NCBI GenBank assembly: GCA_937928545.1
Contig: CALGJQ010000002.1
Span: 1-47,323 of the forward strand
From: an uncultured Verrucomicrobiales bacterium
GTDB taxonomy: Bacteria; Verrucomicrobiota; Verrucomicrobiia; Verrucomicrobiales; Akkermansiaceae
Length of the DNA: 47,323 nucleotides
Direction: 5' to 3'
Shown piece after piece: positions 35,355 to 44,072 of this stretch (positions are counted from its first letter, which is position 1; each line of letters starts with the position of its first letter). The translations under genes and the position numbers were made by a program. Under the pieces are notes generated by a model, which searched no databases, was not told the DNA's origin, and saw nothing but the letters and a program-made list of their open reading frames with translations.

Positions 35355-35879
35355 AAGTCCCCAAAAGCAAAACCTCATCGCACCACGCACCACGCATCGC
35401 GACACGGAGTGGCGCCGTCCCGCCGCCTTCGCTTCGCTCGCCCTCACTCGACATTCGGTGGCGAGACGCCACCGCTCCTTGCCTCCCGTCACATCACCTT
35501 AAGAATTCCATCCATTCAAAGCGGCCTCTCAAGCAAAAACTCTAAACGGAGAATTTTAACGCAGATTTAGAAGGATTGAGAACTGATTGCGCAGATTTCT
35601 CCCGGCTGTCTGGTTCCTGAAATCTGCGTAATCTGCGTGAATTTTCAAAAATCTGCGTAAAAACTCCCAGCCCTCAACCAAGAATTCTACTCCCCTCCGC
35701 TCGTTCTGTGGTCAAGACCTCTCCACTCTCCGAAAAAGAGGAAGAATTTTCACGCAGATTTGAAAGGATTGAGAACTGATTCCGCAGATTCCCCCCGGCC
35801 CAGCTCAACCTTTCAAAGCCACCCCGCTAATCCATCCAAGCCGCCAACTCGCGATGCAGTTTAATATCGGGCGAAGCAT
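35355..35879. repeat. Large dispersed repeat, copy B
   Basis: Counterpart of copy A (30245-30716). It has the same 39-bp ACGCAGATTT units with a few changes and the same inverted middle part. Two additions are present: a duplicated CACCACGCA and about 47 bp that contain the hairpin GGTGGCG-AGA-CGCCACC (35457-35473). The right end overlaps the last codons and the stop of dnaE, exactly as copy A overlaps the truncated peptidase gene. Apart from dnaE codons no gene is seen between 35156 and 35826. Confidence 0.85.
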
Positions 35880-38800
35880 GATACTCTGACGGCAACTCAA
35901 TCGTGGCCCGTTTTCCCGCTCCGTTCTGAATATGCACCAGAACTGGAACGCTTCCATGATACTCCGTGAGCAGCCCGCGAATCTTCTCCAGATCTTCTGG
36001 CGTATTCCGCCCAGACCAGAGAGTCAGCTCCATCGTGCCGCTCTTCTTCGTCCGCTTCGCTTTCAGTTCCCTGATCGAAGCCCCAGTCAAGCGACGCTGT
36101 TCTGTTCGATCATCGACCGTCACCTGCGCCTTAAATTGAATGACCTGCCCGGGCGCCATCAAACCGGCATCACGCGCGGGTAGATAACTTTCACTCCAGC
36201 ACACCATCTCGCGATCCCCCGTGAAATCCTGAACAACAACAACCCCGAAAGGCTTTCCGGTCTTCGTCATCTTATGCTCCACACTTCGCACCATTCCCGC
36301 GAAGGGGAAACGCGCGCGCTTATCACTGAGATCCACCTCATCCAGTAAACCAAGTTTCACAAAACGATCCGAATCCACCACGCCACGAAATTTATCGAGC
36401 GGATGCCCCGTGACATAAAATCCTAGCAACTCTTTTTCATGCTCCAGTCGCTCATCCTTGGGCCACTCTTGCGGAGCTGGAGAGTTATCCGTGACCGGCG
36501 GAGGGGCCGCAAATTCCATGGCATCAAAAAGTCCACCCTGTCCGGCCGCGCGATCCTTCTGCGCGCTGCTTGCACTGGACACCACTTTCTCAACGCGCTC
36601 CGTCATCCCAGCCCGCGTCTCTCCCGTCCAATCCATCGCGCCTGCTTTGATCAAGTTCTCTAAAATCCGCTTATTGACGACTTTAGAATCCAGTCGGTTG
36701 CAGAAGTCATCCATCGACTCAAACTCACCATTCTCCTCCCGCTCTTTGATCGCCATCGCCATCGCCGCCGCCCCGACGTTCTTAATCGCTGAGAGCCCGT
36801 AGCGAATGCCTTGCTTACCTCCCAAAATTACCTCGGGAGCAAAGCGCAGCTTCGATTTATTAAGATTCGGCGGCAAGATCTCAAAGCCCATCCGAAAGCA
36901 TTCGTTCACGAAGACACTAATCTTATCGGTGTTCGTGATCTCGTTCGAGAGCAAGGCCGACAAGAACTCGATAGGATGGTTCGCCTTCAGGAAGCCGGTC
37001 CAATACGAAATAAAACCGTAACACGCCGAGTGCGACTTGTTGAAACCGTATCCCGCAAAGCCCGCGATCTTATCGAAAATCAGGTTCGCATTCCGCTCAT
37101 CGATATCGTTCGTCTTGAAGGCACCCTCCACGAAAATCTCGCGCTGCTTCGCCATCTCCGAGGGCTTCTTCTTACCCATCGCCCGACGTAGAATATCCGC
37201 ACCACCCAGTGTGTAGCCCGCCAGCATCTTCGCCGCATTCTGCACCTGCTCCTGATAAATCATGACCCCGTAGGTGTCTCCGCAAATCTCCTCGAGCAAG
37301 GGATGCTCATAGACCGGTTGTTTCCGCCCTTCCTTCACCTCGATCATCTGATCGATGTATTGCATCGCCCCCGGACGATAGAGCGCCAGCAGGTCAATGA
37401 TATCCTCAATCTTATTAATCCCGTACTTCCGACAGGTCTCGACCATTCCCCCACTCTCCAACTGGAAGACTCCCATCGTCTCCCCCGCATTCAGCATCTT
37501 GAAAGTCGGCTCATCCTCGAGCGAGATTTGATAAATATCAAAGTCCGGCGTGTGCTTATGAATCGAATCAATCGCCTCCTGAATCACCGTCATGTTCTTC
37601 AGCCCCAAGAAGTCCATTTTCAAGAGCCCGACATCCGTGATCGCACTCATGTCGTACTGCGTCACGACCTCCCCCTCGTTTCCACGCGTCAGCGGCACGT
37701 GCTCATCAAGCGGACGATCCCCGATCACCACTCCCGCCGCGTGAACCCCCACGTTCCGGCTCATTCCTTCCAGCTTCAGGGCATATTCCCAAAGCTCTTG
37801 ATAAGTCGCACTGCTCTCGATCCGCTCCCGCAGCTCCTCCTTCTCCTCATATTCCTTGGCCAATTTCACCCCCGGCTTGGCCTCGATCATTTTAGAAATC
37901 TGATCCGCCTCCCCGTAGCTAATCCCCATCACGCGAGCGACATCTCGAATCACCGACTTCGCGCCCATCGTGCCGTAGGTGATGATGTGCGAGACATTCC
38001 GCTCACCATACTTCTGGCGCACATACTCGATGACCTCCGGCCGACGTGTTTGGCAAAAATCAATATCAACATCCGGAGGCGAGACCCGCTCCGGATTCAG
38101 GAATCGCTCAAAAAGAAGTCCAAAACGAATCGGGCAGACATCGGTGATCCCCATCGTGTAAGCCACCAATGATCCCGCCGCCGAACCACGACCCGGCCCC
38201 ACTGGAATCTTCTGCTCCTTGGCCCAATTAATAAAGTCCGCGGTGATTAGGAAGTACGAGGCAAACTTAAGTTGCACGATAATTCCCATCTCATATTCGA
38301 GACGGTCAATCAGCTCCTGATCCTTAGCCTTCTCTGACCCATAACGCATCTCCAGCCCTTTGAAGCAAAGCTCGCGAAAGTGGTCATTGGGCGTCGATCC
38401 ATCATCCGGCTCATACTCCGGGTATTTCTCCGAAGAGGTCGGGTCGAGAACGAACTCGACATTGCACCTCTCCGCAATCTCCAAAGTGGCATCACAAGCT
38501 CCCGGATAATCCGCAAAAAGCGTCCGCATCTCCTCTGCCGTTTTAAAATAGACCTCTGGCGAATAACGCAAGCGGTTCTCATCGATCAAAAGACGGCTTA
38601 GCCCGATACAGATCATGACATCGTGCGCCTCATGATCTTCCCGATTCAAAAAGTGCACATCATTGGCCGCCACCAAATTCACCCCCATCTTCTCCGAAAA
38701 CTTCACTAGGGTATCGCGGACCTTGGCCTGTTGCTCCATCCCGTGATTATGAATTTCCAGATAGAAATTCTCCTTCCCGTAAATGTCCACCAGCTCCTGC

Positions 38801-39285
38801 GCTGTCTCCCAAGCCTTCTCCTCATTTTCCTGCAAGATCCACTCGTTCACGGGCCCCGAAATACATCCCGAAAGACAAATGATCCCCTCCGAGTGCTCGC
38901 GCAAAATCTCACGATCCACTCTCGGCTTGCCATACCACATCCCCTCAAGGTGACCCTTGGAAACGAGCTTCTGCAGGTTCACCCAACCGGTCATATTCTC
39001 GGCCAACAAAGTCATGTGACAGGCCCGCTTCCTCCCCGCAATCTCCTCGCGCTTCTCGATCGATTCCGGCGCCAAGTAAATCTCACAACCCAAGATCGGC
39101 TTCACTCCCGCCTCCAGGCAGGCTTTGTAAAAACTGATCGTCCCGTAGAGATTCCCGTGATCGGTCATCGCCACCGCCGGCATCCCAAGCTCCTTCGCCC
39201 GCTGCGCCACATCCTTCGTCCGGCACGCCCCATCCAGCGTCGAATACTCGGTATGCAAATGCAGGTGAACAAAAGAGTCGGACAT
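35827..39285 (-). CDS. dnaE: DNA polymerase III alpha subunit
   Basis: 1152 residues from the ATG at 39285 (MSDSFVHLHLHTEYS); the frame is open another 46 codons upstream without family similarity. It is the replicative polymerase. The PHP domain starts with HLHLHTEYSTLDG. The polymerase core has GPGRGSAAGSLVAY and the catalytic aspartates in PPDVDIDFCQ. The helix-hairpin-helix region (GIRYGLSAIKNVG) is followed by an OB domain and a short C-terminal domain ending ASPDIKLHRELAAWMD. All parts are complete. Scraps of another dnaE are at 30664-30716 (3' end) and 45276-45319 (5' end). Confidence 0.97.
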   Translation of the reverse strand: MSDSFVHLHLHTEYSTLDGACRTKDVAQRAKELGMPAVAMTDHGNLYGTISFYKACLEAGVKPILGCEIYLAPESIEKREEIAGRKRACHMTLLAENMTGWVNLQKLVSKGHLEGMWYGKPRVDREILREHSEGIICLSGCISGPVNEWILQENEEKAWETAQELVDIYGKENFYLEIHNHGMEQQAKVRDTLVKFSEKMGVNLVAANDVHFLNREDHEAHDVMICIGLSRLLIDENRLRYSPEVYFKTAEEMRTLFADYPGACDATLEIAERCNVEFVLDPTSSEKYPEYEPDDGSTPNDHFRELCFKGLEMRYGSEKAKDQELIDRLEYEMGIIVQLKFASYFLITADFINWAKEQKIPVGPGRGSAAGSLVAYTMGITDVCPIRFGLLFERFLNPERVSPPDVDIDFCQTRRPEVIEYVRQKYGERNVSHIITYGTMGAKSVIRDVARVMGISYGEADQISKMIEAKPGVKLAKEYEEKEELRERIESSATYQELWEYALKLEGMSRNVGVHAAGVVIGDRPLDEHVPLTRGNEGEVVTQYDMSAITDVGLLKMDFLGLKNMTVIQEAIDSIHKHTPDFDIYQISLEDEPTFKMLNAGETMGVFQLESGGMVETCRKYGINKIEDIIDLLALYRPGAMQYIDQMIEVKEGRKQPVYEHPLLEEICGDTYGVMIYQEQVQNAAKMLAGYTLGGADILRRAMGKKKPSEMAKQREIFVEGAFKTNDIDERNANLIFDKIAGFAGYGFNKSHSACYGFISYWTGFLKANHPIEFLSALLSNEITNTDKISVFVNECFRMGFEILPPNLNKSKLRFAPEVILGGKQGIRYGLSAIKNVGAAAMAMAIKEREENGEFESMDDFCNRLDSKVVNKRILENLIKAGAMDWTGETRAGMTERVEKVVSSASSAQKDRAAGQGGLFDAMEFAAPPPVTDNSPAPQEWPKDERLEHEKELLGFYVTGHPLDKFRGVVDSDRFVKLGLLDEVDLSDKRARFPFAGMVRSVEHKMTKTGKPFGVVVVQDFTGDREMVCWSESYLPARDAGLMAPGQVIQFKAQVTVDDRTEQRRLTGASIRELKAKRTKKSGTMELTLWSGRNTPEDLEKIRGLLTEYHGSVPVLVHIQNGAGKRATIELPSEYHASPDIKLHRELAAWMD

Positions 39286-39410
39286 CGCCCGCACTCTGGA
39301 CCGAGGACTTCCTATTTTGAACCCCGAACTGAAATCCGACGCACTTTCATTGTGAATAAGTCCCCCCAGCCTTTCAAATTCCTCTCTCGCAAGGTAGTCT
39401 TCCCTTCCGG

Positions 39411-39974
39411 ATGAAAATGACAACCAGGCTCACCCTCATCGCTCGCGTCCGCGACCCGCGCGATGACCGAGCTTGGTCGGAGTTCGTCACCCTCTACACC
39501 CCGATCATCTTTGGCTTCCTCAGAAAACGTGGTCTTTCCCCCACCGACTCAGAAGACGTGACCCAGGAGGTCTTCCGCGCCCTCTCCCAAGCCCTCCCCA
39601 CCTTCCAACTCGATAAATCTGTCGGCACCTTCCGAAACTGGCTCTTCACCGTCACCCGCTCTAAGCTCAATACCTTCCTCTCCAAATCCCAGCGCACCGA
39701 TATCCCCACCGCTTCCCTCCCCGAAGCTGCCGATACCGCCGACTGGGATCAGCTCTACATGAAGGAACTCTTCGCCCAGGCCTGCCGCCTCGTCGAAACC
39801 CAAGTCGAGCCCTCGACTTGGCAGGCCTTTTGGAAAACCGCCGTCGAACTCGAGTCCACCGAACAAGTCGCCAACGACCTCGGCCTCACCACCGACAACG
39901 TCTACCAAAAAAAATCCCGCGTCGCCGCCCGCATCCGCGAAGCCATCCAAAGCCTCGACGAAAGCGCGATTTAG
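39411..39974 (+). CDS. RNA polymerase ECF-type sigma factor
   Basis: 187 residues. Region 2 has FVTLYTPIIFGFLRKRGLSP and DSEDVTQEVFRALSQALPTF. Region 4 is AFWKTAVELESTEQVANDLGL...VYQKKSRVAARIREA. This small sigma type is typical of Verrucomicrobiota and Planctomycetota, where it is normally followed by a protein kinase or other regulator. Here no such partner gene follows; the next 160 bp hold a hairpin and then the convergent nuclease-ATPase. ATG 39417 is an alternative start with a closer ribosome-binding sequence. It is divergent from dnaE, and the promoters of both should be in 39286-39410. Confidence 0.9.
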   Translation: MKMTTRLTLIARVRDPRDDRAWSEFVTLYTPIIFGFLRKRGLSPTDSEDVTQEVFRALSQALPTFQLDKSVGTFRNWLFTVTRSKLNTFLSKSQRTDIPTASLPEAADTADWDQLYMKELFAQACRLVETQVEPSTWQAFWKTAVELESTEQVANDLGLTTDNVYQKKSRVAARIREAIQSLDESAI

Positions 39975-40062
39975 AAAAAATCTGCCCTCCCGTGTCAGAT
40001 TCATCTTCTCTGGTGGTATTCCCCCATAGAAAGCAGGCAAAGCTCTGCCAAAATTTCCCAGC

Positions 40063-40112
40063 GTCCCCTCGGAGTACTTCAAGATACTTGCAGGCCATTA
40101 CTCCGAGGGGAC
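40063..40112. terminator. 14-bp perfect inverted repeat between convergent genes
   Basis: GTCCCCTCGGAGTA (40063-40076) is the exact reverse complement of TACTCCGAGGGGAC (40099-40112), with a 22-nt loop. It lies between the ECF sigma stop (39974) and the stop of the nuclease-STAND gene (40137), so it could end transcription from both sides. There is no T-tract, so a role as a repeat or RNA-processing element is equally possible. Confidence 0.55.
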
Positions 40113-40136
40113 TTCCTCTTAATCGCCCAAAATCTC

Positions 40137-43100
40137 TTAGGTATACTCTCTCGCTCTCAGCTGCTCGTTCTGAAAATCATCCTTCTGCTTTCTCGCGTAG
40201 TCTTCTTCGTATTTCACCAGCTCCGAGTAAAAATCAAAGAGAACGTCGTCTCCACGTGATTCCTCTCGGCGGTCCCTTGCCAAATCCAACACCCAATTGT
40301 CTGACTGAACTCCATTGGTGAAGGAGCGACCACCCATCACCGCATGGCGCCAGATGCTTGATTTTGTCTCCCGATAGCACTTTTCAGAAAACCCTTTCGC
40401 TCTCAAAAGAGTAACTCGGACAAGCTCTCGTGCCTCAAAGACTCTGCTTCGGTCAAACCAGTCATCGGCAAAATCAATCAGATCTTTCTCCCCTACCGTT
40501 AGAAGGTATCTCTTGGCGATCTCCTCCGCCTTCGCGCTATCTGCTGATAAAACGAGCCTCAGCCAACGCTTCCAGCGATAGTCCCCTGAGTTCCCTACGA
40601 ACCCTTGATACGCCTTGTCGACTCTCGCTTCATAGTTCTCGATTTTTTCCGATGAACCAAGAACCAAGACCCCGTCGTATTCGAAGGGAAACACCTCATC
40701 CTCACCAGCTTCCATCCTTCTCTCATAGTAATCGAATGCAGCATCTGGATCTTCACGAGTTGCCACGTGAGCGAGATACCAACACTTGCTAATGACTTCC
40801 CCCGGAAGTGTTGCCAACCTTCCAAAAAAACTTCGCCAAAATCCGTCTGGAAAAACCTCTAATGATGGCGGGTGGAAACGATCGTATCTCGCCCCCAGGG
40901 CCTTAAAGTCATTGGCTCGCATGTTCGCCCAAGGCAAATTCTCGTTCAAAAAAACCTCCATCGGAGTATGCTCATAATGATGAGGTAGATTGAGTAAGAA
41001 TGTCAGAACTTCACCTTCTGCTGTCTGGAATAATTCTTTTAGTCGAGCATAGCTTTCCTTGGGAATCTGATCTTCTTGTGAATATGCGATGTCGTGGATG
41101 ATCGCTTCAAGAAGATCGATACGCTCTACTCTTAGCCCTTCCGAAAGAAGGGTGTCATACCGCGTAGGATCACCACCAGAAAGGAGGCCACAAAACTGTA
41201 AATAGCAGCCAGCAAATGGACACTCTGGTCTCCTTAATACTTCATCCCTGAGGCCCGTAATCCATCTCGGTCTATTTTCGTAAAGAATTCGAAAAAACTC
41301 AAACCAACTTGGCCGATGATCAACAGATCTCAACTGCTGATCAATTCTCTCCATTTTAGCAATTGGAGGTTCTGCGGATTGTGTCTCGCTCACGAATTCA
41401 TTTACAATCCGTTTCCCAAAAACTTCCCATTCACGTTTCCGTCTGCGGTCATCTTCCAATTGATCAACATCTCCATCTAAGCGGCAAATTTCGTCGTAAA
41501 CATTCGAAGCTAAAAACACCAGTCGTTCCATTTCTGGAGTCACCTCCACCCCATGAAGCACCTCGTCGATTTGCTCAAGAAATCGAGGGTCATCCATCCG
41601 GTATTTAAACAACCTTTTTAATCCAGCCCGGACTTGGAAGCGCACCTCCTCCCCCTCGGAAAGATGAATCGCTTTTTCAAGCAACTCAAGAGCTCGCTCA
41701 CGCACCTTACCCCAGCTCTCGATAAATTCAGCCGTATGCTCGTTCCTTCCGGGCCGACTCGGTGGCCCCGCTACCTTCACTAACAAACCAATCACATTTA
41801 AGATCCCGAGATCCCCCAGATTCAAGACTTCCTCGACCATCTCAAACGCAACTTCTCGGATCGTAGAGGTATTCTCAAAATGCACCGGCACCTCACGAAA
41901 ATAGGCCATCGACCCACTCATATAACTGTCTTCAATGGTTGCCGCAAAAGCCCCTTCCAAGACCTTTTCTAGCCCCTCACTCATACTTTCCAAATGAATC
42001 GAAAATTCGGCATCAACCCTTCCCTTTAGCCACTTTAACGAGCGCTCAAAGGAATCCACCTTCCGGCTTCTGTAATACCCAAAGAGCGGAGTTACAGCTT
42101 CAACAGTCTTATCGTTATTTACCCAAAGTAGATCGAGACAGTTTTCGATCACCTCCGTTTCATATTTCGCCAAGTCGACGAGAAGAGAATTCGATTTTGA
42201 TTTCAGCTCCTCCTCATAGAAATTTTGATGATCGATGAGAAAATCACCATTTTCCTGATCCTCTTTTGGAGGCAATGAGTAGGCTAGATCAGCCAATTTC
42301 AGAGTATAGCGAGGAATCCTCACCCCGAAATCACCCCATTGTGCCAGCATCTCGGAGCGACCTCGTGTATCAGCCATTTCAAATTCCCGTTTGAATACCA
42401 CCCAGTGCTTCTCAAAGAATTGAACATTTCCAAGGCCCTGATTTTGCCGCGCCTCCTCTGCGATCGCGAGATTCTTAAGCACCGCAAAATCATTCCATCG
42501 ATTGAGCGGCGAATCCAAAAACTCGTTTCGAAATTGATCACCCTCTTCGCTAAGAAGAGTCTCTGCCGCCAAATGTTCCGCAAAAAGATCCGGCACAATC
42601 TTAGAAATCCCCCCAACTCTACGAAGTAATCCCAGATCCAGTAAACCATCCAAATAATCTCGTAAGTTCCACTTACTTAGATCCAGAAACTCACTTACTA
42701 ATTTCAAGGTTTCTTCATTGAACGGCGATAAGATCGACAAGGTTCTCAGCAGCCGATCCGCCTCTTTTTTACGACTCTCATCCACACTCGCAACAAACTT
42801 CGAGTGGAGATGCATCAACACCTCATTCTTAAATTTATCGGTAAGAAACAGGTCGGGCCACCCGGCAATTCCATCCCGTATGATTTGAGCCCCAATTACA
42901 GCGAACAACATATTTCCACTACAGGCCTTAACAAGAGCTCTAACATCAAAATTGGATTTGCCAACGATCCCACTCACGATCTCCCCCATCGCATCCTTGT
43001 TCAATTCACTAAGCTCAGAACGACCATCCGAGCCGACTTGAGGATAGAAATAGATTCGACTCCCCCATATCTTTCGCAGTTTCTCCCTGACCGCTTCTTC

Positions 43101-44018
43101 TCCCTCAGGCCGGATCATGATCAATGCCCGTCCCTTTCCGGAACTCCGGATCTCTTCAAGAAGATCAACGTCCAGATTGCTACTCGCGTGACCATCATCA
43201 ATACCCACAACAAATCCTCTCCGGCCATGATAGTCGGGAAGATTTTTCGACCCAAATCCACTCGATTTATAGACGAATGGCGCAAAATCTCCTGCCTCCT
43301 CAATTTGCTCAAGCACCTCCAACATAAGACGAGTTTTCCCAATCCCTCCCCTTCCCTTCACCACTACTACCGTTGGTTTCTCGCTACCTAAAAGGGCGAC
43401 TAACTCCTTCACCTCTTTCTCCCTACCTCGACACGCATGATGATGTTGAAAAACTCCCTCGTAACTTTCCATGTATTCACGCGGGCCAAGCAGTCTAGCA
43501 TTGAAAAATGGAAAAAATTGCTCCGCAACGCCTCTCCCAAAAGCATCGTAAACTAAATAAGCTCCTCTTCTTTCAGGCAATCGCCGCACTAGGTCGTGTA
43601 GCTCTTCACCGCCAAGTTGGGACCAATTCTTTTCGTCATTGATTACGTCTTGGGCAGCCGGTGTCAGTGAAGTATTAGTCACAAAGACATAACGTTCAGC
43701 ATCTGGATACTGCTGATTTGCCATATTTACCGCCTTTGTAACCTCTGGCTTCCCGGACCTCTGGCCTCCTCCATGATACTTACACTGAAAAACCACTTCC
43801 CCTCCCGCTACCAATTTTCCGCGTGCATCAATCCCACGTTGCTTATCTCCATTGCTTCCATACCTCGGAATGAGTTCCCATTCATCTAAGGGTCCAATCC
43901 CCGCAATCTCAATATCCGTAGCCAAATTGAGTAATCCCCTCACAAATTTCTCAAAGTGGTCGAAACCAAACCCTTCGGCCCCAAAGGGTAAAGTCTGACT
44001 GGTTTTCGGCACCTCCAT
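40137..44018 (-). CDS. Restriction-endonuclease-like STAND ATPase (Avs-like defence candidate)
   Basis: 1293 residues in three parts. Residues about 15-150 form a PD-(D/E)xK nuclease domain of Mrr type (FGFDHFEKFVRGLL, GIDARG with Asp64, VVFQCKYH with Gln78 and Lys80). Residues about 195-480 form a P-loop ATPase: HACRGREKEVKEL, Walker A KGRGGIGKT (221-229), Walker B-like FVVGIDDGH (269-277). The remaining roughly 800 residues are helical and repeat-like. This nuclease-STAND-sensor order is that of Avs antiviral proteins, which cleave DNA on sensing phage proteins; membership is inferred, not shown. The ATG follows the palindrome at 44020-44054 by one base and has no Shine-Dalgarno sequence. 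It is divergent from the DUF4143 ATPase gene. Confidence 0.75.
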   Translation of the reverse strand: MEVPKTSQTLPFGAEGFGFDHFEKFVRGLLNLATDIEIAGIGPLDEWELIPRYGSNGDKQRGIDARGKLVAGGEVVFQCKYHGGGQRSGKPEVTKAVNMANQQYPDAERYVFVTNTSLTPAAQDVINDEKNWSQLGGEELHDLVRRLPERRGAYLVYDAFGRGVAEQFFPFFNARLLGPREYMESYEGVFQHHHACRGREKEVKELVALLGSEKPTVVVVKGRGGIGKTRLMLEVLEQIEEAGDFAPFVYKSSGFGSKNLPDYHGRRGFVVGIDDGHASSNLDVDLLEEIRSSGKGRALIMIRPEGEEAVREKLRKIWGSRIYFYPQVGSDGRSELSELNKDAMGEIVSGIVGKSNFDVRALVKACSGNMLFAVIGAQIIRDGIAGWPDLFLTDKFKNEVLMHLHSKFVASVDESRKKEADRLLRTLSILSPFNEETLKLVSEFLDLSKWNLRDYLDGLLDLGLLRRVGGISKIVPDLFAEHLAAETLLSEEGDQFRNEFLDSPLNRWNDFAVLKNLAIAEEARQNQGLGNVQFFEKHWVVFKREFEMADTRGRSEMLAQWGDFGVRIPRYTLKLADLAYSLPPKEDQENGDFLIDHQNFYEEELKSKSNSLLVDLAKYETEVIENCLDLLWVNNDKTVEAVTPLFGYYRSRKVDSFERSLKWLKGRVDAEFSIHLESMSEGLEKVLEGAFAATIEDSYMSGSMAYFREVPVHFENTSTIREVAFEMVEEVLNLGDLGILNVIGLLVKVAGPPSRPGRNEHTAEFIESWGKVRERALELLEKAIHLSEGEEVRFQVRAGLKRLFKYRMDDPRFLEQIDEVLHGVEVTPEMERLVFLASNVYDEICRLDGDVDQLEDDRRRKREWEVFGKRIVNEFVSETQSAEPPIAKMERIDQQLRSVDHRPSWFEFFRILYENRPRWITGLRDEVLRRPECPFAGCYLQFCGLLSGGDPTRYDTLLSEGLRVERIDLLEAIIHDIAYSQEDQIPKESYARLKELFQTAEGEVLTFLLNLPHHYEHTPMEVFLNENLPWANMRANDFKALGARYDRFHPPSLEVFPDGFWRSFFGRLATLPGEVISKCWYLAHVATREDPDAAFDYYERRMEAGEDEVFPFEYDGVLVLGSSEKIENYEARVDKAYQGFVGNSGDYRWKRWLRLVLSADSAKAEEIAKRYLLTVGEKDLIDFADDWFDRSRVFEARELVRVTLLRAKGFSEKCYRETKSSIWRHAVMGGRSFTNGVQSDNWVLDLARDRREESRGDDVLFDFYSELVKYEEDYARKQKDDFQNEQLRAREYT

Positions 44019-44019
44019 G

Positions 44020-44054
44020 CTTGTAAATTAGTATTGCCACTACTTATTTACAAG
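44020..44054. promoter_or_regulatory. 35-bp palindrome in the divergent promoter
   Basis: CTTGTAAATTAGTA (44020-44033) and TACTTATTTACAAG (44041-44054) are reverse complements except for one base, around a 7-bp centre. The palindrome fills nearly all of the space between the nuclease-STAND start (44018) and the DUF4143 ATPase start (44061 or 44073). It is AT-rich and must overlap the promoters of both genes. An operator for a dimeric regulator is the simplest reading; which protein binds it is unknown. Confidence 0.6.
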
Positions 44055-44072
44055 GATAATGTGCATTCAACC

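Noticed and set aside
39818..40321. Plus-strand frame of 167 residues overlapping the sigma gene and running into the nuclease-ATPase gene.
   Set aside because: It overlaps both genes, has no domain features, and the GTG start within it has no support. It was considered only as a possible relic of a sigma partner gene.
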